Source: Castellaniella sp. S9 (GTDB lineage Bacteria; Pseudomonadota; Gammaproteobacteria; Burkholderiales; Burkholderiaceae_B). From it: 64,000 nucleotides of DNA. The notes beneath the pieces are model-generated. The model was given only the letters and a program-made list of their open reading frames with translations, did no database searches and was not told the DNA's origin. Position numbers and translations under genes: made by a program. The DNA lies in contig NZ_JAPFGD010000007.1 of the NCBI RefSeq assembly GCF_027257175.1, positions 186,001 to 250,000 of the forward strand. Direction: 5' to 3'. Below, one piece after another: positions 24,701 through 33,032 of the stretch (positions are counted from its first letter, which is position 1; every line of letters starts with the position of its first letter).

Positions 24701-25399
24701 CGGATCGCCGCGCACACCCAGGACGGCTGGTTCTCGATCGACGACCCCCTGCGCGGCACGATCGGCCTGTGCATCGACCTGCGCTTCATGGGCCTGTTCG
24801 ACTCGGTGGCCCAGTTCGGCCTGCTGGGCGCGCAGAACGCCGGCTACGAGTTGGGCATCGCCCAGGCCTGGCAATGGGTGGCCCACGCCGTGGCCCTGCA
24901 TGAATACCGGATGATGTTTCCCCTGCTGTCGGCTGACGGCGCCGGCCATCCCAACACCGTCGAGGCGCCGTTCATCGGGGCGCACGCCGACATCGGCGGC
25001 GGCATGCGCCTGGACCATGCGGGCAATCCCGTGCCCGACGGCGACCTCTCCGACGTGGCGCTGAACTGGATCCTGTGGCAGGCGCGCGCGGCACTGGTGC
25101 CCTTCGCCGACCTGGCGCCCGCGGACCGGCAGGTCACCGAGGCGCTGCTGCATGACGAGCGCCTGGCATGGCAGCGCACGCTCTCGGACGGCGACCGCGC
25201 CATCCAGGACAGCCGCGGCACGGTGGCCCTGATGGCCCAGGGCCGCCACGCGCACCTGGGCGATGCCCGCCGCCGCGAGCTCGAGGCCACCATCCGGCGG
25301 CTGGACGGCTGGCGCACCACGGACGGCAACGTCGTCGGCGAGGTCGACATGCAAGGCTACGAACAGTGGCTGGAGGCCGCGCTGGGCTTGCGGATGTAG
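21707..25399 (+). CDS. Secreted Rhs/YD-repeat protein fused to Tle1-like (DUF2235) phospholipase domain
   Basis: This is a 1230-residue product from the ATG at 21707, which has GGAG 8 nt upstream; an earlier in-frame ATG at 21662 lacks a site. Residues 1-30 form a Sec signal peptide (LSLILVAWFLAGGTPAGAQ). The GNPVHAATGRKTL motif opens a DUF6531-like segment, followed by YD repeats (YDAAGRV, YDPGGRI, YDGRGRL, YDAQGRL). The Rhs core (LPGQFHDPATGWHDN...YLEPDPLGP...DPLGL, Asp898) precedes a C-terminal alpha/beta hydrolase. That domain has FDGTRND, nucleophile Ser987 in GYSRG, Asp1032 in GLFDSV and His1093 in GAHADIGGG, the catalytic set of DUF2235/Tle1 lipases. It is probably a polymorphic toxin, but no immunity gene, VgrG or PAAR is adjacent. 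Confidence 0.85.
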   Translation: MPVQPARRAQPLSLILVAWFLAGGTPAGAQGMCHAPAQGLPCGSTQTSPPLEPGLNLGIGNPVHAATGRKTLHDIDLPAPHDGRYPALARIHRPGDASPGPWGAGWHSEYDLRLTVRGKGWRLIRADGTPLRFGADGRAAEPAMGRIEVSAAGHLWRWPDGTTLAFDAAGRLSVLRSIGRAPIRIVRHADGRLAGAIDRIAQGGASLRFHYDASATPPRVTHIDTPAGRLAYRYGTDPEGGARLLAVIRPDGMQRRYLYEAERQSGHAHAITGIELADRHGRTVRVRTWAYDAAGRVAQAIPGPPGQTHGRLRILYPDQTGEAGLTRVLGAQGSRTDLRHAIKGGRHVLRAVHGDGCPGCAPPGLRAEYDPGGRIAALDGLRLDRDAGGRIVRMTPAAPGWPGLVLENRPGGRGYAWHSALTGATRIHHAAGGPPTRIEHANGDRLDIVTDRAVRPVALEARRGNDSVRITLDWRGPFPARIHHPAETESLRHDGRGRVVERRVRRTHPAGELRYAESFAYDGRGRLVRHGLPEGGALHYAWAVGARLSGIVWETPGGERRTVIETVADQPGYRYGNGLHLVSHAGPDGRADTLLLRDGDEIRWLSRRRHAPSGLVRHSLEDVPEAGYGATRRYAYDAQGRLTGLRERLRLDGESGKARESWLAWHGDGALLADVRRSPDAGAGRTQAIQRDASGLPTRVGPLDLRYGPQRRLARVERAGRILAEYAHNGRGQQIRRTGPGGDTELYYLDNRVAAVWHRPATAPDKVRPPVFGVSQRFIYAHEAPVGLIQTGADGIPRLYAVHADLLGAPRLVTDADRRLRWLADMDAGGRATRLAGDLTLDLRLPGQFHDPATGWHDNIFRSYLPEAMHYLEPDPLGPVPGQQALGYAGQQPMRHVDPLGLLLMAFDGTRNDRVTGSNVWKLSQRYADGPVHYHAGPGNEAYLDWDAVTAASAGQIVRNQWQSLLNTLAQAQRTRQPVPIDILGYSRGAALARHFANRIAAHTQDGWFSIDDPLRGTIGLCIDLRFMGLFDSVAQFGLLGAQNAGYELGIAQAWQWVAHAVALHEYRMMFPLLSADGAGHPNTVEAPFIGAHADIGGGMRLDHAGNPVPDGDLSDVALNWILWQARAALVPFADLAPADRQVTEALLHDERLAWQRTLSDGDRAIQDSRGTVALMAQGRHAHLGDARRRELEATIRRLDGWRTTDGNVVGEVDMQGYEQWLEAALGLRM

Positions 25400-25522
25400 G
25401 CGCGCATCGCACACGTCCCCGCTGAAATCAAGCTATCATTGATGATGGCCCGAGGGCCCATCCCGACGGAACCGGCCCCACCCGGGCCCGGGTTCCCGCA
25501 TCCCGGAACCAGTCTGCAATCC

Positions 25523-27208
25523 ATGCTACCAGAGCAACACGTCCGGCTCACCGCCATCATCCAGTCCGCGCTTGGCCACATCATTCCCGGGGCCGAGCCC
25601 GACATCACGCTTGAACGACCCAAGGTCGCCGCCCATGGCGACGTGGCCTGCAACGTCGCCATGCAGGCCGCCCGCGCGGCGCGGCGCAACCCGCGCGAAC
25701 TGGCGCAGGACCTGGTGACCCGCATCCTGGCCGACGAACGCGCCGCCGGCCTGATCGGCCAGGCCGAGGTGGCCGGCCCGGGCTTCATCAACTTCCGTCT
25801 GGCGGCGGCCGCGCACCAGGCCGTGCTCGAGACCATCCGCACCCAAGGTGCGCGCTATGGCCACCGGGCGCCGACCGGCGAGAAAATCATGGTCGAGTTC
25901 GTCTCGGCCAATCCCACCGGGCCGCTGCACGTCGGCCATGCGCGCCAGGCCGCACTGGGCGATTCGATCTGCCGGCTGTTCGCCACGCAGGGGGCCGACG
26001 TCACCCGCGAGTTCTACTACAACGACGCCGGCAACCAGATCCACAACCTGGCGATCAGCGTCCAGGCGCGCGCACGCGGCATCGCGCCCGATGCGCCCGG
26101 ATTCCCCACGGACGGCTACAAGGGCGACTACATCCAGGACATCGCGCGCGACTATGCCGCCGGCGCCACGCTGCAGGCGGCCGACGGCGAGCCCGTCCGG
26201 GCGGCCGGCGACCTGGACGATCTCGAGGCCATCCGCCGCTTTGCCGTGGCCTACCTGCGCCGCGAGCAGGACCTCGACCTGCAGGCCTTCGACCTGCGTT
26301 TCGACAACTACTATCTGGAGAGCTCCCTCTACACCAGCGGCCGGGTCGAACGCACGGTCCAGGCACTGGTCGAGGCCGGCCATACCTACGAGCAGGACGG
26401 CGCGCTGTGGCTGCGCACCACCGAACTGGGCACCGGTGACGACAAGGACCGCGTCATGCGCAAGTCCGAGGGCGGCTATACGTATTTCGTGCCGGACGTG
26501 GCCTATCACGTATCCAAATGGGAGCGCGGCTTCCATCGGGCCATCAACATCCAGGGCACCGACCATCACGGCACCATCGCGCGCGTGCGGGCCGGGCTGC
26601 AAGGCCTGGGATTGGGCATCCCCAAGGACTACCCCGCCTATGTGCTGCACAAGATGGTCCGCGTCATGCGCGAGGGCGCCGAGGTCAAGATCTCGAAGCG
26701 CGCCGGCAGCTACGTCACCCTGCGCGATCTGATCGACTGGGTGGGGCGCGACGCGGTGCGTTTCTTCCTGGCCCAGCGGCGCGCCGACTCCGAGTTCGTG
26801 TTCGACGTGGACCTCGCGCTGTCGCGCAGCGAGGAAAACCCCGTCTACTATATCCAGTACGCCCACGCGCGCATCCATTCGCTGCTGGGCCAGCACGCCG
26901 AACTCGCGGCAGGCCTCGACGAAGCCGATCCCGCCGCATTGACGGCGCCCACGGAAATCAAGCTGCTGCAGCGACTGGCCGAATACCCCGCCACCCTGAC
27001 GCAGGCGGCCCAGGAACTGGCGCCGCACCAACTGGCATTCTGGCTGCGCGACTGCGCGGCGGACTTTCACGCCTGGTACAACGCCGAGCGCGTCCTGGTC
27101 GACGACGTGCCGCTGCGCGCCGCCCGGCTGCGGCTGGCCAAGGCCACCGCCCGGGTCATCGCCAACGGCCTCGACCTGCTCGGCGTTTCCGCTCCTGAAA
27201 GGATGTGA
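25523..27208 (+). CDS. argS: Arginyl-tRNA synthetase
   Basis: A 561-residue class I aminoacyl-tRNA synthetase. The Arg-tRNA N-terminal domain (residues 1-100) is followed by [19 protein letters not shown] (HIGH-type motif HVGH, His136), [20 protein letters not shown] and [10 protein letters not shown] (KMSKS-type). The DALR anticodon-binding domain is at the C-terminus. The ATG at 25523 matches the family start; the ATG cluster at 25439 would add 28 unrelated residues. The stop is 6 nt from the SPOR-protein gene, so the two are probably co-transcribed. Confidence 0.95.
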   Translation: MLPEQHVRLTAIIQSALGHIIPGAEPDITLERPKVAAHGDVACNVAMQAARAARRNPRELAQDLVTRILADERAAGLIGQAEVAGPGFINFRLAAAAHQAVLETIRTQGARYGHRAPTGEKIMVEFVSANPTGPLHVGHARQAALGDSICRLFATQGADVTREFYYNDAGNQIHNLAISVQARARGIAPDAPGFPTDGYKGDYIQDIARDYAAGATLQAADGEPVRAAGDLDDLEAIRRFAVAYLRREQDLDLQAFDLRFDNYYLESSLYTSGRVERTVQALVEAGHTYEQDGALWLRTTELGTGDDKDRVMRKSEGGYTYFVPDVAYHVSKWERGFHRAINIQGTDHHGTIARVRAGLQGLGLGIPKDYPAYVLHKMVRVMREGAEVKISKRAGSYVTLRDLIDWVGRDAVRFFLAQRRADSEFVFDVDLALSRSEENPVYYIQYAHARIHSLLGQHAELAAGLDEADPAALTAPTEIKLLQRLAEYPATLTQAAQELAPHQLAFWLRDCAADFHAWYNAERVLVDDVPLRAARLRLAKATARVIANGLDLLGVSAPERM

Positions 27209-27214
27209 CCCCCG

Positions 27215-27901
27215 ATGGCGACCCGCAAACGCAAAACGTCCTCACGCTCCGGCGGCGCATGGCTCGGCCTGATCATCGGCATGGTGCTGGGCGTCGGGGC
27301 CGCCGTCGCGGTGGCGCTGTTCGTCACCCAGGTGCCCATGCCCTTCATGGACAAGGCCAGCCGCAGCACGCCCTCGACCCTGCTGCCCGATGTGCCCAAT
27401 GCGCCCGATCCCAATATCGGCCTGTACGGCAAAGACGGCCCGGCGGGCACCCGCAGCCTCGAGCAAGGCGGCGGCACGAACAACCCACCGGCGCCCGCGC
27501 CGGCCGAGGGCGGCAACCCGCTTGCCGACGACATCGGCAAACTCATCGCCGGCCTGACCAATCCCCAGCCCAAGCCCCCGGAGGCGCCGCCGGCGCCGGC
27601 CCAGCCGCCGGTGCAGGCCCCGCCCGCCGCAGCGGCGCCCGCAGCGACCGCGCAGCCGGCCCCGGGCACGCAAACCATCTATTATTTGCAGACGGGCGCG
27701 TTCCGCTCCAAGGACGATGCCGAGGCGATGCGCGCGCGCGTCCTGCTGCTGGGGCTGCCGGTGCGCATCGAGCAGGCGCAGTCCAACGGCAGCACCATCA
27801 ACCGCGTCCGCGTGGGTCCCTTCAAGGGGATCGACGAGATGAATCGCGCGCGCACCCGGCTGGGCAATGAAAAGATCGAATCCTCGGTCGTCCGGCCCTG
27901 A
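27215..27901 (+). CDS. SPOR-domain (FtsN-like) cell-envelope protein
   Basis: A 228-residue type II membrane protein. A basic cytoplasmic N-terminus is followed by one TM helix (WLGLIIGMVLGVGAAVAVALFV), a long Pro/Ala-rich linker and a C-terminal SPOR domain (YYLQTGAFRSKDDAEAMRARVLLLGLPVRIE...RVRVGPFKGIDEMNRAR). SPOR domains bind denuded peptidoglycan at the septum, so an FtsN-like division role is likely. It sits between argS and dsbA in the same direction, an arrangement I have seen as conserved in related bacteria. Confidence 0.88.
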   Translation: MATRKRKTSSRSGGAWLGLIIGMVLGVGAAVAVALFVTQVPMPFMDKASRSTPSTLLPDVPNAPDPNIGLYGKDGPAGTRSLEQGGGTNNPPAPAPAEGGNPLADDIGKLIAGLTNPQPKPPEAPPAPAQPPVQAPPAAAAPAATAQPAPGTQTIYYLQTGAFRSKDDAEAMRARVLLLGLPVRIEQAQSNGSTINRVRVGPFKGIDEMNRARTRLGNEKIESSVVRP

Positions 27902-27940
27902 GCCGGCGCCACCCCCGACCTTCGCACCACGGAGCCACTG

Positions 27941-28564
27941 ATGAAGTCCTTTTTTTCCCGCATCGCCCTGGGCCTGGCCCTGGGGCTGTCCCTGGCCGCC
28001 GCGCCCATCGCGCAGGCCGCCCCCTACGATGTCGTGGACCCCGTCCAGCCCTCGGACACCCCGGGCAAGATCGAGGTCCTGGAGTTCTTCGCCTATACCT
28101 GCCCGCACTGCAAGTCGATCGAGCCGCTGGTGGAAAAATGGACGCCCACGCTGCCGGACGGGGTCGTCTTCAAGCCGGTGCCCGTGGCTTTCAATGCCAG
28201 CATGCAGGACCTGCAGAAGCTCTACTACACGCTCGAGGCCCTGGATCGCCTGGACTTGCACGCCGCCGTGTTCCACGCCATCCACGACCAGCACGAACGC
28301 CTGTTCAAGGCCGACGCCATCATCGACTGGGCGGCCGCGCAAGGCCTGGATCGCCAGGCCTTCATCGACACGTTCAATTCCTTTGGCGTCAAGACCCGGG
28401 TGATGCGCGCCGACGAACTGGCCAAGGCCTACCATATCGACGGCACCCCCTCGTTCGCGATCGGCGGCCGCTACGTGACCTCGCCGTCGCATACGGGCAC
28501 CTACCAGGGCGCCATCGACGAGGCCGACAAGCTGGTCAAGCAGATCCTGGCTAACGGGGAATAA
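27941..28564 (+). CDS. dsbA: Periplasmic thiol:disulfide oxidoreductase DsbA
   Basis: A 207-residue precursor with a Sec signal (ALGLALGLSLAAAPIAQA). The thioredoxin fold has active site C54-P-H-C57 (FAYTCPHCKSIEPLVEKW), an inserted helical domain and the cis-proline loop DGTPSFAIGGRY. CPHC is the strongly oxidising DsbA motif. It introduces disulfides into exported proteins and is reoxidised by DsbB. GGAG lies 8-9 nt before the ATG. A repeat array with terminator-like stems begins at its stop codon. Confidence 0.94.
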   Translation: MKSFFSRIALGLALGLSLAAAPIAQAAPYDVVDPVQPSDTPGKIEVLEFFAYTCPHCKSIEPLVEKWTPTLPDGVVFKPVPVAFNASMQDLQKLYYTLEALDRLDLHAAVFHAIHDQHERLFKADAIIDWAAAQGLDRQAFIDTFNSFGVKTRVMRADELAKAYHIDGTPSFAIGGRYVTSPSHTGTYQGAIDEADKLVKQILANGE

Positions 28565-28966
28565 GGCCCCCACGCTGCGCCTTCGGCTTGCTGCCCCCCG
28601 AGGGGGCGCTTTTTCCTTGGGGCGGCCCGGCGGAAAAAGAAGGCCCCCGCGCTGCGCCTTCGGCTTGCTGTCCACCTCGCCGCTTGCATGCGGCTCGGAT
28701 TCGCCAGGCATGGACTGGTCCGCAGGGACCATCCCATGTCCGGGCTCATCCCCCGAGGGGGCGCTTTTTCCTTGGGGCGGCCCGGCGGAAAAAGAAGGCC
28801 CCCACGCTGCGCCTTCGGCTTGCTGTCCACCTCGCCGCTTGCATGCGGCTCGGATTCGCCAGGCATGGACTGGTCCGCAGGGACCATCCCATGTCCGGGC
28901 TCATCCCCCGAGGGGGCGCTTTTCCCTTGGGGCGGCCCGGCGGAAAAAGAAGGCCTCCGCGCTGCG
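28563..28966. repeat. Tandem repeat array (77 + 155 + 155 bp) carrying terminator-like stems
   Basis: Units begin with AAGGCCCCC(A/G)CGCTGCG at 28563, 28640 and 28795, and a partial fourth begins at 28950. The two full units are 155 bp and nearly identical. The first is a 77-bp version lacking the internal 78 bp that starts TCCACCTCGCCGC. Each unit carries CCCCCGAGGGGGCGC followed by a T-rich tract (an intrinsic-terminator-like stem) and GGCGGCCCGGCGGAAAAAG. It fills the gap between convergent dsbA and the lyase gene. Open frames crossing it are artefacts of the repeat. Confidence 0.85.
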
Positions 28967-30181
28967 TCAGGCCAGGGCGTGTACGAAAGCCTGGTCCAGG
29001 TCGGCGATCAGGTCGCGCGGGTCTTCCAGACCGATATGCAGGCGCAGGACGCTGCCGGCGCGCATGCGCGCATCGGCGTGTTCGTCCCAATAGCCGTGGG
29101 TGTCCAGGGCGCCGGACTCGACCTGGGTGATCAGGCTTTCGTAGCCGCCCCAGGAATAGCCGATGCCGAACAGGCGCAAGGCGTCGATCAGGCGCCGGGC
29201 GCCGGCCCGGTCGAGGTCCACCGCCACCGACAGCATGCCGTTCGACCCCAGCGCATCCCGGCGCCACAACATGTGGCCCGGGTCGTCGGGCCACGCGGGA
29301 TGGAACAGGCGCGAGACCTCGGGCCGCGCCGCCAGCCAGCGGCAGACCTCGAGCGCGTGCTCGGCCGACTGGCGCATGCGCAGGCCCAGCGTGCGCGCCC
29401 CGCGCAGGGCCAGCCAGGCGTCGTCCGCGCTGACGGTGCTGCCCAGGGCATAGTGGGTGTCGCCCAGCCGGCGGTTCAGCGTCTCGTCGCGCGCCACGGC
29501 AGCGCCCAGCATCAGGTCGGAATGGCCGCCGACGTACTTGGTGACGGCGACGACCGAGACGTCCGCACCCAGTGCCAGCGGTTGATAGACATACCCCGAT
29601 CCCCAGGTATTGTCGGCCACCACCACCAGGCCCCGGTCGTGAGCCCAGCGCGCGAGTTCCGGCAGGTCCAGCATCTCCATCAATAGCGAGCCCGGCGACT
29701 CCAGATACAGCACCCGGGTTTCCGGCCGCAGCGCGGCCTGCAGGGCGGCGACCGTGGGACGCACGAAATCCATGCCCACGCCCATGCGCGACAGGACGGT
29801 CTTGTGCAGGAAGCGCACCGGCCCATAGACGCAGTCGGCCGCCAGGACATCGTCGCCCTGGCCGACCAGCGCCATCAAGGCCATGCTGATCGCCGCCATG
29901 CCGGACGGCGCCAGGAAGGCCCTGGAGCCCCCCTCGAGCCGGCACAGCAAGGTCTCGAGCGATTCGTGCGTCTGCAGGCCCACGCGCCCATAGGTCGGTA
30001 CGCGCTCGCCGCGCGCCTTGGCGGCCTGCGCCCGGTCCAGGGCGTCCATGTCGGCAAAGCGCACGGTGCTGGTGCGCATGGACGGCATGGCCACCGGGCC
30101 GCTGCCGGTGGCTGGATCCAGCGGCGCCTGGCCGGTATGCTGCAGCAGGGTATCGATGCGGACGTCGGGCGGTACGGGCAT
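28967..30181 (-). CDS. metC: Cystathionine beta-lyase-like PLP enzyme (Cys/Met metabolism family)
   Basis: A 404-residue trans-sulfuration-family enzyme. PTYGRVGLQTHESLETLLCRLEGG, APSGMAAISMALMAL and VVADNTWGSGYVYQPL lead to the Schiff-base Lys215 in VVAVTKYVGGHSDLMLG. This and the SWGGYESL segment are typical of MetC-type beta-lyases, which cleave cystathionine to homocysteine, pyruvate and ammonia. The start is the ATG at 30181, 22 nt after the metallo-hydrolase stop on the same strand. Other C-S lyase activities cannot be excluded. Confidence 0.85.
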   Translation of the reverse strand: MPVPPDVRIDTLLQHTGQAPLDPATGSGPVAMPSMRTSTVRFADMDALDRAQAAKARGERVPTYGRVGLQTHESLETLLCRLEGGSRAFLAPSGMAAISMALMALVGQGDDVLAADCVYGPVRFLHKTVLSRMGVGMDFVRPTVAALQAALRPETRVLYLESPGSLLMEMLDLPELARWAHDRGLVVVADNTWGSGYVYQPLALGADVSVVAVTKYVGGHSDLMLGAAVARDETLNRRLGDTHYALGSTVSADDAWLALRGARTLGLRMRQSAEHALEVCRWLAARPEVSRLFHPAWPDDPGHMLWRRDALGSNGMLSVAVDLDRAGARRLIDALRLFGIGYSWGGYESLITQVESGALDTHGYWDEHADARMRAGSVLRLHIGLEDPRDLIADLDQAFVHALA

Positions 30182-30203
30182 GGCGGGCCTGGAATCGTTC
30201 GGA

Positions 30204-31274
30204 CTAGATGCGCTGGAAGCGGTAGACCCCTTGCGCATCCACGCTGCGGCGCAGCTTGCCTTCGAAGTATAAGGCGTGCAGGTGGGCGATCGCCTCGCCC
30301 ATGGCGAAGGTCAGCTGGTGCAGGTCGAGCTTGCGGCGAAACAGCACCGGCAGGATGTCGGTGGCGCTGGCCGGTTGGCCACAGGCCGCCAGCACCTCGT
30401 CCAGTCGCTCGGCGTGGTGGGTATGCTGCTGGGCCACGCGTTCGTGCAGGCCCCTGAAGGGCCGGCCGTGCGACGGCAGCACCAGCGTATTGAGATCCAG
30501 GCCGTCATAGGCCTTGAGCGAGTCCAGGTACATCGGCAGGGGATTGCCTTCGGGCTCGAGGTCGAAGACGCTGATGTTGGTCGAAATCCGCGGCAACACC
30601 ATGTCACCCGAAATCAGCACCCCCAGGGCGGGGCACGACAGCGAGGCGTGCTCCGGCGCATGGCCATAGCCGACGATCACGCGCCACTCGCGACCGCCAA
30701 TGTTCAGGGCCAGGCCATGGTGCAAACGATGAAAGCTGCGCGGCATGGCGGGCACCATGTCGCCGTAGTAGTCGTGGCGCTCGCGGATCTGCCGCTGTGC
30801 CTCGGGGTCCAGCAGTCCGTGGCGGGCAAAGTGTCGCGCCGCAGATTCACCTGCCGGTCCACCGCCCTCGGCGTCCGCCCGCCTCTGCCCAGCCCACAGG
30901 CGGGCGATGACGTAGTCTGTCATCGTCATCCAGAGGGGCACCTGCCAACGCTCGCACAGCCAATGCGCGAGGCCCACATGATCGGGGTGCATGTGAGTCA
31001 CGATCACCCGCAGGATCGGCAGGCCGTCGAGCACATGCTCGAACACACCCTCCCAGCGCGCGCGGACCTCGTCGCGGTCGATCCCGCAATCGACCACGGT
31101 CCAGCCCTGGCGGCCGTCGATCTCGTCGCGCAGCAGCCACAGGTTGATGTGGTCCAGGGCAAAGGGCAGCGGCATGCGGATCCAGTACACCCCATCCGCG
31201 ACACCCATGGCGCGGCCCGGTTCGGGCATGTCCTCGCCCAGCGGGTAAACCAGTTTCTGCTCGTTCGGATTCAA
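30204..31274 (-). CDS. Metallo-beta-lactamase-fold hydrolase
   Basis: A 356-residue protein with the binuclear metal motif THMHPDH and downstream metal ligands in GYGHAPEHASL and LISGDMVLP, plus a C-terminal helical (winged-helix-like) extension. The TTG at 31274 is preferred as start: GGAG lies 6 nt upstream and the protein then begins MNPNEQ. A GTG four codons earlier lacks a site. It is divergent from the MerR gene, and a LiuR-type palindrome lies in the shared promoter region. This suggests co-regulation with leucine catabolism, possibly as a thioesterase-like hydrolase (inference). Confidence 0.82.
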   Translation of the reverse strand: MNPNEQKLVYPLGEDMPEPGRAMGVADGVYWIRMPLPFALDHINLWLLRDEIDGRQGWTVVDCGIDRDEVRARWEGVFEHVLDGLPILRVIVTHMHPDHVGLAHWLCERWQVPLWMTMTDYVIARLWAGQRRADAEGGGPAGESAARHFARHGLLDPEAQRQIRERHDYYGDMVPAMPRSFHRLHHGLALNIGGREWRVIVGYGHAPEHASLSCPALGVLISGDMVLPRISTNISVFDLEPEGNPLPMYLDSLKAYDGLDLNTLVLPSHGRPFRGLHERVAQQHTHHAERLDEVLAACGQPASATDILPVLFRRKLDLHQLTFAMGEAIAHLHALYFEGKLRRSVDAQGVYRFQRI

Positions 31275-31340
31275 TCGTTTCTCCACAAATGCGGCGGCAC
31301 CCCGCCATGGGCTGTCGCGCGTATTATGGCATCATACAGA

Positions 31341-31356
31341 TTGACGTTAACGTAAA
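31341..31356. promoter_or_regulatory. LiuR/MerR-type operator 1
   Basis: TTGACGTTAACGTAAA is a near-perfect palindrome between the divergent metallo-hydrolase and MerR genes. It is identical to the site at 31792-31807. It matches the known LiuR-type pattern TTTACGTnnACGTAAA and could control both directions. Confidence 0.75.
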
Positions 31357-31383
31357 CTTCCTTCGTACGACGACCTCCCAGCC

Positions 31384-31791
31384 ATGACGCAAACCACCTG
31401 GACCATTTCCGAGCTGGCTCGCGAATTTTCCGTGACGCCGCGCACCATCCGTTTCTACGAGGACCAGGGCATCGTCAGTCCGGGCCGGCAGGGCCGCAAC
31501 CGGGTCTACGGCGCCCGCGACCGCACGCGGCTGAGGCTCGCGCTGCGCGGCCGGCGCCTGGGCCTGCAGCTCTCCGAGATCCTGGACCTGATCAACATGT
31601 ACGACGAGACCCCGGCCAGCAACACGGCCCAGCTGCGCCACTACGCCCAGGTCCTCGAAACCCATAGACACAAGCTCGAGCAGCAACGCCACGACCTGGA
31701 GGTCACCCTGCGCGAGATCCGCCAGCAGGAGGCCGAATGCCAGGCGCTGCTGCGCGAACGCGCCCTGGCCACCACCCCGGCCGAACCCTAA
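31384..31791 (+). CDS. liuR: MerR-family regulator, LiuR-like
   Basis: A 135-residue MerR regulator. The N-terminal winged HTH (WTISELAREFSVTPRTIRFYEDQGIVSPGRQGRNRVY) is followed by a helix (GLQLSEILDLINMYD) and a coiled-coil dimerisation region. No metal-binding Cys is present, consistent with an acyl-CoA- or metabolite-sensing MerR such as LiuR. It directly precedes isovaleryl-CoA dehydrogenase, and both it and that gene carry the same palindromic operator. It is therefore the likely regulator of this leucine-degradation unit. Confidence 0.85.
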   Translation: MTQTTWTISELAREFSVTPRTIRFYEDQGIVSPGRQGRNRVYGARDRTRLRLALRGRRLGLQLSEILDLINMYDETPASNTAQLRHYAQVLETHRHKLEQQRHDLEVTLREIRQQEAECQALLRERALATTPAEP

Positions 31792-31807
31792 TTGACGTTA
31801 ACGTAAA
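31792..31807. promoter_or_regulatory. LiuR/MerR-type operator 2 and liuA promoter
   Basis: TTGACGTTAACGTAAA begins right after the regulator's stop codon. TTGACG (31792-31797) and CACAAT (31816-31821) could be -35 and -10 hexamers with an 18-bp spacer, the overlong spacing typical of MerR-activated promoters. The palindrome lies within that spacer and -35. Confidence 0.7.
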
Positions 31808-31845
31808 CGTCATAGCACAATACGTCCGCTATTGGAGACATGCTC

Positions 31846-33024
31846 ATGAACCTGCCCGGCCTCAATTTCGATCTTGGCGAAGACATCAACATGCTGCGCG
31901 ACGCGGTCCGCGATTTCGCGCAGGCCGAAATCGCCCCGCGCGCGGCGGCCGCCGACCGCGACGATCAGTTCCCCATGGACCTGTGGCGCAAATTCGGCCA
32001 GTTGGGCCTGCTGGGGGTGACGGTGGGCGAAGCGTATGGCGGATCCCAGCAGGGCTATCTGGCCCACATGATCGCCATGGAGGAAATCTCGCGTGCCAGC
32101 GCGTCGATCGCCCTGTCCTACGGCGCGCATTCGAACCTGTGCGTCAACCAGATCCACCGCAACGGCACCGAGGCGCAAAAGCGCAAGTACCTGCCCGGCC
32201 TGGTCTCGGGCGAACACGTCGGCGCCCTGGCCATGAGCGAGCCGGGTGCCGGCTCGGACGTGGTCAGCATGCGCCTGCGCGCCGAAAAGCGCGGCGACCG
32301 CTATGTGTTGAACGGCACCAAGATGTGGATCACCAACGGCCCCGACGCCGATACCCTGGTGGTCTACGCCAAGACGGACCCGCAGGCGCATCAGCGCGGC
32401 ATCACCGCCTTCATCGTGGAAAAGGGATACCCGGGATTCTCGGTGGCGCAAAAGCTCGACAAGCTCGGCATGCGCGGCAGCCACACCGGCGAGCTGGTGT
32501 TCCAGGACTGCGAGGTTCCCGAGGACAACGTGCTGGGCACGGTCAACGGCGGCGTCCGGGTGCTGATGAGCGGCCTGGACTACGAGCGCGCGGTCCTCGC
32601 GGCCGGCCCGCTGGGGATCATGCAGGCGGTCATGGACGTGGTCGTGCCCTACGTGCACGAGCGCAAGCAATTCGGCCAGCCGATCGGCGAATTCCAGCTG
32701 ATCCAGGGCAAGCTCGCCGACCTCTACACCACCCTGCAGGCGTCCCGCGCCTTTTGCTACACCGTGGGCAAGAACCTCGACCGGCTGGGCGCCGAACACG
32801 TGCGCCAGGTGCGCAAGGATTGCGCGGCCGTCATCCTGTATTGCGCCGAAAAAGCCACCTGGATGGCGGGCGAGGGCATCCAGATCCTGGGCGGCAACGG
32901 CTACATCAACGAGTTTCCCACCGGACGCCTGTGGCGCGACGCCAAGCTCTATGAAATCGGCGCCGGTACCAGCGAAATCCGCCGCATGCTGATCGGCCGC
33001 GAGCTCTTCGGCGAGACCGCCTGA
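31846..33024 (+). CDS. liuA: Isovaleryl-CoA dehydrogenase (acyl-CoA dehydrogenase family)
   Basis: A 392-residue flavoprotein with [20 protein letters not shown] (FAD contact), [39 protein letters not shown]-like segment and [36 protein letters not shown]. The high match to the IVD subgroup and its neighbours (MCC subunits, LiuR) indicate oxidation of isovaleryl-CoA to 3-methylcrotonyl-CoA in leucine catabolism. The ATG at 31846 is chosen because GGAG is 8 nt upstream; an ATG at 31840 is only 2 nt from it. Confidence 0.92.
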   Translation: MNLPGLNFDLGEDINMLRDAVRDFAQAEIAPRAAAADRDDQFPMDLWRKFGQLGLLGVTVGEAYGGSQQGYLAHMIAMEEISRASASIALSYGAHSNLCVNQIHRNGTEAQKRKYLPGLVSGEHVGALAMSEPGAGSDVVSMRLRAEKRGDRYVLNGTKMWITNGPDADTLVVYAKTDPQAHQRGITAFIVEKGYPGFSVAQKLDKLGMRGSHTGELVFQDCEVPEDNVLGTVNGGVRVLMSGLDYERAVLAAGPLGIMQAVMDVVVPYVHERKQFGQPIGEFQLIQGKLADLYTTLQASRAFCYTVGKNLDRLGAEHVRQVRKDCAAVILYCAEKATWMAGEGIQILGGNGYINEFPTGRLWRDAKLYEIGAGTSEIRRMLIGRELFGETA

Positions 33025-33032
33025 CAACGTCC

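Noticed and set aside
22706-25414. 902-codon minus-strand open frame opposite the Rhs-lipase gene
   Set aside because: No domain signature, and the plus-strand frame has a signal peptide, Rhs core and catalytic motifs; the minus frame is an artefact.
25400-25522. Immunity gene for the Rhs-lipase in the gap before argS
   Set aside because: The gap is 123 bases; the only frame is the in-frame extension of argS, with no independent start or stop of useful length.
28563-28966. Possible CRISPR array or coding repeats
   Set aside because: Units are 77-155 bp, abut without spacers, carry terminator stems and have no cas genes nearby; the frames crossing them do not continue the flanking genes.
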